Assembly (NCBI GenBank): GCA_002690925.1 | Contig: NZGD01000237.1 | Coordinates: forward strand, 89,837-153,836 | Length of the DNA: 64,000 nt | Direction: 5' to 3' | From: Rhodopirellula sp. | GTDB lineage: Bacteria; Planctomycetota; Planctomycetia; Pirellulales; Pirellulaceae | Shown: positions 1 through 7,913 of the stretch, in pieces | How the letters are laid out: the number at the start of each line of letters is the position of its first letter | How positions within the stretch are numbered: the stretch's first letter is position 1 | Program-made: the position numbers and the translations under genes | Notes under the pieces: generated by a model | Databases searched by the model: none | What the model saw: the letters and a program-made list of their open reading frames with translations, nothing else | What the model was told of the DNA's origin: nothing

Positions 1-1
1 G

Positions 2-1015
2 GTGGTAATCTTTGCCAAGTTCATGGTTGACCCAGTCAGTTTTCAGCTCGTACCCACTCCGTTATTGGTGTACGTGCTGGTCGCTCTGCGGCCCGTTCAT
101 GATGAGCCTATTAGTTAGATGGAGTATTATGCCTTGTCCAAGGATTGCGAGGTGATGCCTACGGAGTTGATTCCTGGCAGTGATGAACATTACTTTTATC
201 ATTATCTGTTCGATCAGATAGCCGGAATGTTGGAACCCATAGAGGCATTTCTGCCAGATTGGTTTGTCTTACGTAATGGCGAGGAATGATTGGCCATCGT
301 TACAATGACTGATCGTCAGCGGCAATTTGTCTGAAAAATTTACCGAAAATCATACTTTGGAATTATCAGATCAACACTGTCTCGTATTATCGCCATCATG
401 CAAGGCTGGTGAATACGGATATAGATCGGGATGGTTTGATCGCTACTGACGAGCACAAGGTCCAGTACAACCAAATCGCACCGGAACTATCGAATTTGAT
501 GTTGCAAATGGTGTGAGGAAACTGGAACTGGATGAACTGCAACAACGACAAATATTGTTGTCCGAAGTGGTTTTTGGAGCTTCTCGATTAACAGCTCTTT
601 ATAATGGTGGTGATTTGACAAGGTGCATTTCGCCGGGATTCCGACTACTGATACGGGATCGCATCAGCCTGTTTCGCTGACTTATGTCAAGTTTTACAAC
701 AGCGGTTAGATCGACTCGCATAAGCCATTTGATTATCCAGTGTTAGTGCCGCAGATGCACAGAGAGCTAGCCGATTTGCTATTGTTGTCCTCGACGACGA
801 AACGAGAGCAATCCTGCATGATGTTGCTGTTCCAAATCGGTAATCGAAGAGGGTAAGAGCTTGTTCTAGGTTGGGTTGAATACTTGGCCGTAGAAACCGA
901 AAAAGTGTTTTCGGATTCGAAAGTCTTATCCTTCGGTGCTGGCTTGGACCTTGGTTTGGGGTTGCTTTGGAATAGGAATGAACTTCTTCTATATTCAGCC
1001 GTTGTGGGTGTTTGA
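2..1015 (+). pseudogene. decayed protein-coding gene, family not recognised
   Basis: Protein-like reading runs through this stretch but changes frame repeatedly. One frame is open from base 2 to 289 apart from a TAG at 116-118. Another is open from 313 to 516, a third from about 513 to 680, and the first frame returns from about 617 to 1015 with a TAG at 707-709 and a TAA at 854-856. The pieces join end to start, as expected of one former gene carrying at least three frameshifts and three nonsense codons. The left end lies outside the window. An ATG follows the first TAG directly (119), so 119-289 could be a short separate gene. I recognise no family. Low-quality sequence is a less likely explanation because lesions are spread along the whole length. 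Confidence 0.5.
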
Positions 1016-1076
1016 AACAGCAGGAAGCTTATTACAACAGCTTGTTCATGAGTGACGATTATCGGAGAGCGTGGAA

Positions 1077-2195
1077 ATGAAAATGTCCATCAATGTTGTT
1101 CTTAATTTACTGGTGCTCACACTCCTTAGTGTTCCAGTAAGTGGACAGCAAACCTTTGATCTGGTTGAGCCAACGGGTGAAGTGACGGCGACCGCCCGCA
1201 TTGAAGGCGGGCAAATTTCGGTTCAAAGTCGTGCTGGTCAGCGAGCAACTTTTTGTCGTGACCCATCTTTTGATTCACTGGGTGGTGAATTCGTTGGTTA
1301 TTACAGTCCTAAGATTGATCGGGCACTCAGATTTCCACGTTCATGTGTGGGTGTGATGCAAACGGCAGGTTTGGGAGATCCACGTCCGCGCTTCATTAAT
1401 ACGCACAGAGTGGTCAGATTGCGGCGTGGACAGATTGTGCCACCCTTTACCTTTGGGGCCCCTGTTTTTTTCCCAGGTCAGTTATTTCCAAGGCACGGGT
1501 TCCATTCTCGGCACCAGTCTTATCCACAACCACATCTGTACCCTTGGCAGTGGTATGGACCTGGGTTTGATCCTCAGGTGTATGGGTATGGTGGCTGGTG
1601 GGTACATCCGCAATCCGTTTTGCTTAATAGCATTGTTATTCCTAATCCACCGCTGCCCCCGGCGCGATTAAAGTTGGTAAATGACGGTCGTCGCGAAATT
1701 CAAGTTGGAATTCGTGATCTTCAGGAATCAGCAAGAAGCCGAACGATTCGAATTCAATCGAAATCATCGGCTAGTGTTGAATTGATTCGTGATGCAGGCG
1801 GGAAACGCATTGAGCAGTTTCGTGTCATGAATCCTTATGGATATACACGGGCTCGGGAAGTTGTGACCGAATATCAGTCACCGGTTCGATACGAATTTGT
1901 GATTCATGAATGGGCAATGCAGTCGGTAGCGATTGATCGAACTGGTAAGAGTCCCAATGTCATTGAGGATGTTAATTTCCAAGGTCGAGGGATTGGTCGT
2001 TTTTTTCTTCCTCCAGGTCGATTGCTTCAATCGGGAGTCATCGGAGTCTACAGTGCCGCTTTGCGGCAACAGAATGGCGGGACCGTGCCACCCTTGGTTC
2101 CCCAGGAGGACTTGCCAAAACGGGGGGGGCGTCGACTGGAGGACGCAGTTCTCGACGCTCAGCGGGCAGCACAAAGGCGGGCAGCGGGGAATTAG
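1077..2195 (+). CDS. secreted hypothetical protein
   Basis: A protein of about 372 residues with an N-terminal export signal: two lysines, a leucine-rich core, then a VSG-QQ-like cleavage region near residue 24. The ATG at 1077 is preferred over the in-frame GTG at 1071 because a GGAGAG ribosome site (1064-1069) lies 7 bases before it. The mature part starts with a short beta-rich section. A stretch rich in Phe, Tyr, Trp, Pro and His follows (about residues 130-185), then a region that reads like a beta-sandwich, and a basic Arg/Gln-rich tail. I do not recognise a family or active site. It is probably an envelope or periplasmic protein. It follows the decayed gene and converges on the next gene. 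Confidence 0.6.
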   Translation: MKMSINVVLNLLVLTLLSVPVSGQQTFDLVEPTGEVTATARIEGGQISVQSRAGQRATFCRDPSFDSLGGEFVGYYSPKIDRALRFPRSCVGVMQTAGLGDPRPRFINTHRVVRLRRGQIVPPFTFGAPVFFPGQLFPRHGFHSRHQSYPQPHLYPWQWYGPGFDPQVYGYGGWWVHPQSVLLNSIVIPNPPLPPARLKLVNDGRREIQVGIRDLQESARSRTIRIQSKSSASVELIRDAGGKRIEQFRVMNPYGYTRAREVVTEYQSPVRYEFVIHEWAMQSVAIDRTGKSPNVIEDVNFQGRGIGRFFLPPGRLLQSGVIGVYSAALRQQNGGTVPPLVPQEDLPKRGGRRLEDAVLDAQRAAQRRAAGN

Positions 2196-2272
2196 TCACT
2201 TACCCGCCGGTTTGCGACACCAGTCCAATTTGTATCGCCGTATTGAGGAAGCCCCTCACAAATCCTCGTTGC

Positions 2273-4249
2273 TCATACTTTTCGGATGAATTCCTCAGCG
2301 TAGCTTCGGACTTCACTGCCATTCAATACATGCACAGTGCGCAATTGCTGGACCTGTTCATCACTGAAAGAATTCAGTGAGACATGTACAAGATGTTTGC
2401 GGTATCGTCTTGCCAATTTCCGAAAGCCGTTGCCCGGTGGCAGCGCTGACAGCACAGCGATTTGCTTCCCTCGAGAATGGACGCAGGCTGCAGCTAACAA
2501 ACGTTCTTCAAGTGTTTCTGTGTAGTCAAGTCGTGCATCCGTCCAGACGTCGGGGATCCCTACAGGGGGATAGAGAAACAGAGCGCCTCCATAAATGCCC
2601 ATGCCGATCCCTGGACCAACCATTTCCTCCTCATAGTTGGTCGCATAAAAGGAGAGGGTTGACTCATCTTTATGTTCCGCGAACCACGTTGTACGCCATG
2701 GATAATCGCGGGGATCAGCAGGTGAATCGAACAGCATCACGCAAGCATCAAGCGTGCCTCGACTTGGTGGGACGACCTTAACATAGATTTGTTTCTCATA
2801 CCAATGTCTGAGAGTATCTCGGATATCAATGCCATCTTTGACACTGGTTGTGAACTTCTCAGTCTTTGCCAGGTCGTTGCCCATGATTGAGCGCGCACGC
2901 TCAAAAACTCGTGTTCTGAAATTTTCAATTCGGTCATCCTCCGGCGGATAGCTGCATTGGCTATACGGATTCCACCGGTACTTCCATTGATCGGACTCTG
3001 ATTTGCTTGGACGCCGTTTCAGTTCAAGAGTACACCATGTCATTGGTGGTCCCGGCAACCGATTCACAAGTGATATGATTTCTCCATCCGGAAGTCGAGC
3101 TTGGTCGATTCCTAAGGTGACTTCTTCCAGTTCAGTGTGTTCTTCTTCTGTTTCAGAGTAACGGTAGTCATTTGCAAGTTCAGCCACATGTAGTGCGAAT
3201 TGATCTCCCAAAATCTGTTTGGCTGCCGTCACGATTGTGATCAAATCTGGTGTCATGCGGCGATGAATCAAAGACAGATTGCGAATGTATTGCAAACATT
3301 TTGACAAATGCAGAGGAGTGATACGTCTAGCTCGGTTACCAAGGTCTCGACGATAAGCGTCGCGAGCGGCGATCAGGAGTTCTTTGACCCCATCAATTTG
3401 CAGATCATCATCTTCTTCCAGTTCTGATCTTGCTCGTTCATAAAGGCCGGTGATGTAGGGTAATTCTCCAAACAGAAACATCAGTGTGCGATTCTTTACG
3501 GCGTACCGAACAGGGGCCTGTACATCATCGTCATTCGGCAGTTCCAGAGACGCTGCTACTTCACTTTTTGCGGGGGTGTCGGAACGAATTCCCAATTGTG
3601 TATAGGCATCGCGAATCCATGGCCAATGCAAAACACTTGTCACCAACAGGATGCGTTGGTATCGATTTTCCAATTGCCGTAGTCGCCAAGCCATGTGAAC
3701 CATGCGTTGAGATGTTTGTTGGTCTGGCGGTGGGACAATTGTTGGTAGGACTGCAGCGGCGAATTTTTCAGGTGCCACGTGGCGGACCGCAAATGGATCT
3801 GGCATTGTCGTGGCATAAGGGCGAAATGGATCCGTTTCCAAGTCGATGTATTCTCGGGGGATATGTTCACCCATCGCGGCACGGATCGCCATGATCACGC
3901 TTTGGCATGGGTCAATCGGGATATAGCTGCAGGTCGCAGCATCCAGATCTTCAGTTTCCGCTTCCTCAGGATTCCATTCGTTGATCGCCCAATTTTCCGG
4001 TTCTTCGGTGAAAGCAGTGGTCGGAGGTTGGATCACGATGGAGGGTCGTGGTAATTCCAAAACAGCGGATTCAACAGCGGTTCGAAATGATGATGGCAGC
4101 GGGACAGCGATGCAGTCAAAAGCGTGCTCGAGCATCCAACGACGCACGGTAACCGCAAACTGCCCACTCCCATGAATGACCGGCAGAAGAGAGATTTTCC
4201 CCCCTATTCTCAGCAATTCCGGGATATTCCTGGTGTCATTCAAGCTCAT
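2273..4249 (-). CDS. hypothetical protein, 658 residues
   Basis: A long soluble protein with no signal peptide or membrane segment visible. It is acidic in the middle, with a Glu/Asp-rich run near residues 115-125 and a second near 275-285. The N-terminal section contains a VIHGSGQ motif (about residues 23-29) and alternating hydrophobic strands. The C-terminal third has strand-like segments around VLSALPPGNGFR. The arrangement is loosely reminiscent of TraB/ChaN-like or DUF5682 proteins, but I cannot confirm that and assign no function. It is the last minus-strand gene of the left block, 470 bases downstream of the lipase-like gene, and converges on the secreted protein ending at 2195. Confidence 0.6.
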   Translation of the reverse strand: MSLNDTRNIPELLRIGGKISLLPVIHGSGQFAVTVRRWMLEHAFDCIAVPLPSSFRTAVESAVLELPRPSIVIQPPTTAFTEEPENWAINEWNPEEAETEDLDAATCSYIPIDPCQSVIMAIRAAMGEHIPREYIDLETDPFRPYATTMPDPFAVRHVAPEKFAAAVLPTIVPPPDQQTSQRMVHMAWRLRQLENRYQRILLVTSVLHWPWIRDAYTQLGIRSDTPAKSEVAASLELPNDDDVQAPVRYAVKNRTLMFLFGELPYITGLYERARSELEEDDDLQIDGVKELLIAARDAYRRDLGNRARRITPLHLSKCLQYIRNLSLIHRRMTPDLITIVTAAKQILGDQFALHVAELANDYRYSETEEEHTELEEVTLGIDQARLPDGEIISLVNRLPGPPMTWCTLELKRRPSKSESDQWKYRWNPYSQCSYPPEDDRIENFRTRVFERARSIMGNDLAKTEKFTTSVKDGIDIRDTLRHWYEKQIYVKVVPPSRGTLDACVMLFDSPADPRDYPWRTTWFAEHKDESTLSFYATNYEEEMVGPGIGMGIYGGALFLYPPVGIPDVWTDARLDYTETLEERLLAAACVHSRGKQIAVLSALPPGNGFRKLARRYRKHLVHVSLNSFSDEQVQQLRTVHVLNGSEVRSYAEEFIRKV

Positions 4250-4719
4250 TGAAATTCACCCTTTACAAGGATGACCTTCCGATCAATAATCTTTCCATCT
4301 GGTTCAGCCATTTACATTGCTTTGATGAAATCCGGAACGATTGTTGCGGACATCGGGTGGGCGTCCAGATCTTATCTAATCCCATCATTATTTTAGCGGC
4401 TATTCTATCGTGAACGCAGGTGTCAATTGACGTCTGCGTTCGCTTTATTTTACGACAGCCACTTTTCGGGCGTTCTCTTCTGCTGCTAGAGACCGGACAT
4501 GATGACCTCAACTTCAGTTGTATCACAATCGCCCAGTACGTTCATTGGGTGTCGTTTTGATGGACAGAATCAGCGACGCTGTCGATCTTATGCGGATTAG
4601 ATCTCGTGCGGGCATTGGATCAAGGACGATTGTCTTGGTCGAGGCACGTTGCTATGGCTCATGAGTTCGCAGTTCATCGCCCCTGAGAAAGAGACGCACT
4701 GCTGTTCGAAATGGCAGAT
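4250..4719. other. intergenic region with a near-perfect palindrome
   Basis: No credible gene is seen here. The one clear structure is the 30-bp dyad at 4412-4441, listed separately. The rest is unremarkable mixed sequence between two minus-strand genes and presumably holds the promoter of the gene that starts at 4249. Confidence 0.5.
4412..4441. repeat. 30-bp inverted repeat, possible operator or hairpin
   Basis: GAACGCAG (4412-4419) is complementary to CTGCGTTC (4434-4441). The centre GTCAATTGAC (4422-4431) is itself a perfect palindrome. Only the two positions on each side between these blocks differ, and they would form G-U pairs in RNA. The absence of a loop suits a dimeric protein-binding site. 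A T-rich stretch follows on the plus strand, so a terminator-like hairpin is possible too, although no plus-strand gene ends nearby. Confidence 0.4.
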
Positions 4720-5730
4720 TTAGTGCGACTTAAGAAAGTCAACGACTAGTTGTTGCACCTTCGGATTTTTCATCAATGTGCTATGTAACACCGGCACGAT
4801 GGTGAATGCTTCATGACCCTCGAGTTGGGTTTCTTCCACCTGCACAACAAAGTCACTGTTTTCACCCAGAATTGGATTGCGAACATTTTTTTGGCTCAGA
4901 TCACCAGCAATAATCGAGAACGGAAATTCGGGAATGGCAAGATTTCCAACCAGTTGTTCCCAGTTAGGTCCGAGTTGCAGGCCGGTTTTACCTGCGACAA
5001 GACCAAACACTTTGGTGTAAGCCAGACGTCGAGCGATAGCAGCACCCTGATTGGGAGGCCCTAGCATGACCATGCATCCGCATCGCTGCAGCAGACCATC
5101 TGGATCACCTTCTTCTTTCAAATCTGCAAGCAGATGACGAACGACGATATTCCCCATGCTATGAGCCACAAAGGAAATCTTCGCGTCTTTGGGCAAGGCC
5201 GTGAGTACCTCTTGAAGGGCTGCTGCGTGATCTCCAATCGTATTTCTGGTGCTCGCGTAGCTGAAACGCAAGACTGTTCCACAGTCAGCCGTCTGTAACT
5301 TTTTTTCCATGGATCGCATGGATTGGTGCGAGCGCATCAGGCCATGCAACAGAACGACGTATTCCTTATCTTCGGATTCATCTTTCTTGTCGCTCAGCAA
5401 ATCACTCAAAGCAGTTTCACACTGCTTCCTGGTGCCCCAAGCGCGGCGGACGTCAGTGGCATCAAGTAGTCGCCAATGATTGGTCATCCAATTCGATTGA
5501 ATACGGTAACCATGGGTGTGTAGATGATCTGTCCAGAATTGTGTCCCACCATATGTTTTGAAGGGCACATTGAATGGAGCGGCTGATTCAGTGGGCGTTT
5601 TTTTATTCAAGGAATTTGCCTCCTCCACGAGGCTGTCCTGATCCTTTTCTTGGGCATCAACAGTCGGGCTCTGAGCAGCCAAGTGAGCGGCAACCAGACC
5701 AACGAGAAGAAGAATAAGACCGTAATTCAT
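4720..5730 (-). CDS. secreted alpha/beta-hydrolase, lipase-like
   Basis: A 336-residue protein starting at the ATG at 5730. A longer reading to 5790 exists, but only the internal Met gives a proper signal peptide (MNYGLILLLVGLVAAHLA, cleaved near residue 20). An alpha/beta-hydrolase core follows: the oxyanion-type HG at residues 129-130 after a VVLL strand, and the nucleophile elbow AHSMG at 189-193 with Ser191 as predicted nucleophile. A GPPNQG segment follows, typical of lipases and triacylglycerol-hydrolase-like proteins. The substrate cannot be read from the sequence; a lipid or ester substrate outside the cytoplasm is likely. It stands alone between the exonuclease-BRCT gene and a 470-base gap. 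Confidence 0.75.
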   Translation of the reverse strand: MNYGLILLLVGLVAAHLAAQSPTVDAQEKDQDSLVEEANSLNKKTPTESAAPFNVPFKTYGGTQFWTDHLHTHGYRIQSNWMTNHWRLLDATDVRRAWGTRKQCETALSDLLSDKKDESEDKEYVVLLHGLMRSHQSMRSMEKKLQTADCGTVLRFSYASTRNTIGDHAAALQEVLTALPKDAKISFVAHSMGNIVVRHLLADLKEEGDPDGLLQRCGCMVMLGPPNQGAAIARRLAYTKVFGLVAGKTGLQLGPNWEQLVGNLAIPEFPFSIIAGDLSQKNVRNPILGENSDFVVQVEETQLEGHEAFTIVPVLHSTLMKNPKVQQLVVDFLKSH

Positions 5731-5958
5731 GGGATAAACGCCAATCGAGCAATGTTCGTTACAGGGTGGTACAGAATCAGAAATGACCAACGATCCAACA
5801 CACTATGATGTAAGCCAGAGCCCGTCTTGGGTGGAATATAGCGTTTGAAAGCCAGTGTTATTTGAAAAAGTTGATTGGCATTGAGTCGATGTATTTTTTG
5901 AAAAGACACAAGATTGCTTCGCTACACCGAGGTACTCTTCATGCCGGGGTACTGTGGT

Positions 5959-7014
5959 TCAGTCGTATGACATCACAAGCTTCAAAAACGCCTGCTCGTC
6001 GACGACTTTTACCGTATGTCCTGCCTCACTAAAACACTGCGCAAGATGAGCGTTGTCGGGACCATCTATGGATGTTGAAGATTTTCTGCTCGATCCCATG
6101 ACGAGGTAATCGGTTTGCTGATCGACAGTTTCCTGCCAAGTGCCGCCCAGTCGTGCTGTTAAGGTTTCGGCATCAGAAGGGCTCATGCAACGCAATTTTC
6201 CTGAAAATGCGATTCGTTTTCCACTTAACGGACGCACAAACTCGCCACGAATAAGAATTCGCTGCATGTCGATCTCTGGTTCAGACTCGGCGACTTTCGG
6301 GACCCGTTTTTCACCACTCGCCAGTTGATTGGGAAACAGGAAAGGTAAGCCTGCTGGGGAGCTCGGGGTGGTTGCTTTGGGATTTGTGTGACTCATTCGC
6401 TTTTTCGATTTTCCTGATGCCCCGCGGTAGCCCCAATCGCCAGCTTTCCCACGGTTTAGTTTCAAAATCTGCTCGAGGTGCTCCAGTGACGTTGCTTCGC
6501 GGTCAATTCCGGCTGCCAACAGAATCTTTGCACAGGCGATCGAGTCTTCCAGCGCATCATGATGCTGAAAGCGAATACCGAGCCAATTTGACAGTGGTTT
6601 CAATCCATAACGGCGATGGTGCGGCCATGTGCGACGGGCTATCGCTCGTGTGCATGTAAAATGAAATTCGGGGATCGCTTTCTGATGTGTGCGAAGGCAT
6701 GCAAGCAGAACTTTGATGTCAAAGCTGGCGTTATGTGCCACTAAACAATCGTTGCCGATTTTGTTTGAGATCTCTGCCCAGATATCCCCAAAGTTTGATT
6801 CTTCGCGAACTTGAGCTGGGGTGATGCCGTGGATCCGAATATTACCTTGGCTGAAATAGAGTGGTTCGGGGCGGATCATCCACATGCATTGGTCTACGAT
6901 TTGCCCGTCGCGGACAACGACAGCACCCAATTGGCAGGCGCTGTCAGGTTGATGGCTTGCGGTTTCAAAGTCGATGGCGGTGAAGTCTGCTGCAAAATCC
7001 ATGATATTGACCAC
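5959..7014 (-). CDS. DEDDh 3'-5' exonuclease with C-terminal BRCT domain
   Basis: Residues 10-180 form a DnaQ/epsilon-type exonuclease. Asp15 and Glu17 lie in the AIDFET motif, a further Asp is in the VAHNASFD motif, and His/Asp are in HHDALEDS, completing the DEDDh metal site. After a linker of about 75 residues rich in Lys, Ser and Pro, residues about 258-345 form a BRCT domain (GKRIAFSGKL, GGTW, DYLVMG). BRCT domains bind phosphopeptides or DNA ends, so this is more likely a repair or processing exonuclease than the replicative proofreading subunit, which lacks BRCT. It lies 209 bases after the repair operon on the same strand and may share its transcript. A second possible start is the Met at residue 5. 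Confidence 0.85.
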   Translation of the reverse strand: MVNIMDFAADFTAIDFETASHQPDSACQLGAVVVRDGQIVDQCMWMIRPEPLYFSQGNIRIHGITPAQVREESNFGDIWAEISNKIGNDCLVAHNASFDIKVLLACLRTHQKAIPEFHFTCTRAIARRTWPHHRRYGLKPLSNWLGIRFQHHDALEDSIACAKILLAAGIDREATSLEHLEQILKLNRGKAGDWGYRGASGKSKKRMSHTNPKATTPSSPAGLPFLFPNQLASGEKRVPKVAESEPEIDMQRILIRGEFVRPLSGKRIAFSGKLRCMSPSDAETLTARLGGTWQETVDQQTDYLVMGSSRKSSTSIDGPDNAHLAQCFSEAGHTVKVVDEQAFLKLVMSYD

Positions 7015-7223
7015 CGATTTGACTTCGATGACCGCTGCTCCTTTCGAGTGATTCGATTCTCACTTCCATCATGTTACGGATTTGAAGCCAGCGGATCAAT
7101 TAACATCTCGAGGTTGGGTCACGTCGCAGTGGTGTTGGGCCAACCCAAGAGAGGAATGAGAGCAGATTTCCGATGTTTTGGATCACCAGATCGTTGCTGA
7201 TTACATCACGAAGGTGGCAGCGG

Positions 7224-7913
7224 TTATGGAGAATTTCTGTTTGATTTGCGTCGTGGGTAAGCAATCACCTTTCCTTCGGCTACTACCCATACACCATCAG
7301 TTGGTTTTGGCTTAATTGTACTGCAACCAGTAAAGCCCCCAATCGCAGGGAGGACCAAGCGTTTCTTGTGCCACCAGAAGCAGGGGAGTCTGTTGGTACG
7401 GTCTACCTCTGAGATCAAACGCACTGCCGGGTGAAGATGCCCGCACAGCATCATCGCGACATCTTTCGGAATATTCTCGGGCTCATGTCCTATCGCCAAG
7501 CCATCGGCGAATTCTCCCATGGGAACGATATCAACCTCCCAACTGGCTGGCAGAGTGTCCAGTGGACGATCATGATTTCCAAGAACCAAATTGATTTTCA
7601 ATGCTTGGTGTTGTTTGCGAAATTCCTGCAGTTGTTCACGAATCTTTTTCGAGAGCGATGATCGGGCATGAAACATATCGCCAAGAATCACGAGTGATTT
7701 GGCGCTAGTTTGCTTCACCATCTTCGTAATAGCACGCAAGGTTTCAGACGTGGATCCATCGGGCACCGGAATATTATGGAATCGGAAGGTGGCCTCTTTT
7801 CCGAAATGCGTATCAGCAACGAACAGAGTCTGGTGCTGTCTCCAATAAACACCCTTTTCCGGAAGCAGTTCCAGTTCGTAATCCAGCAGATGAATCTTCA
7901 CACTACAACTCAC
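7224..7913 (-). CDS. pdeM: ligase-associated metallophosphoesterase PdeM
   Basis: A 229-residue calcineurin-like phosphoesterase. Metal-binding motifs appear in order: DTHFGKE (residues 34-40), GDMFHARSS (about 77-85), GNHDR (about 116-120) and GHLHP in the C-terminal half. Length and motif spacing fit the ligase-associated DNA-damage-response family named PdeM, which occurs next to Lhr-like helicase, ligase and MBL exonuclease genes. It is the last gene of the repair operon, and its start overlaps the helicase stop by 4 bases. The likely role is nucleolytic cleaning of DNA ends or flaps before ligation; the natural substrate is not settled for the family. Confidence 0.88.
   Translation of the reverse strand: MSCSVKIHLLDYELELLPEKGVYWRQHQTLFVADTHFGKEATFRFHNIPVPDGSTSETLRAITKMVKQTSAKSLVILGDMFHARSSLSKKIREQLQEFRKQHQALKINLVLGNHDRPLDTLPASWEVDIVPMGEFADGLAIGHEPENIPKDVAMMLCGHLHPAVRLISEVDRTNRLPCFWWHKKRLVLPAIGGFTGCSTIKPKPTDGVWVVAEGKVIAYPRRKSNRNSP

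Noticed and set aside
4263..4526. 87-residue minus-strand open frame in the gap
   Set aside because: Spans the palindrome, has no ribosome site or protein-like composition, and no family resemblance.
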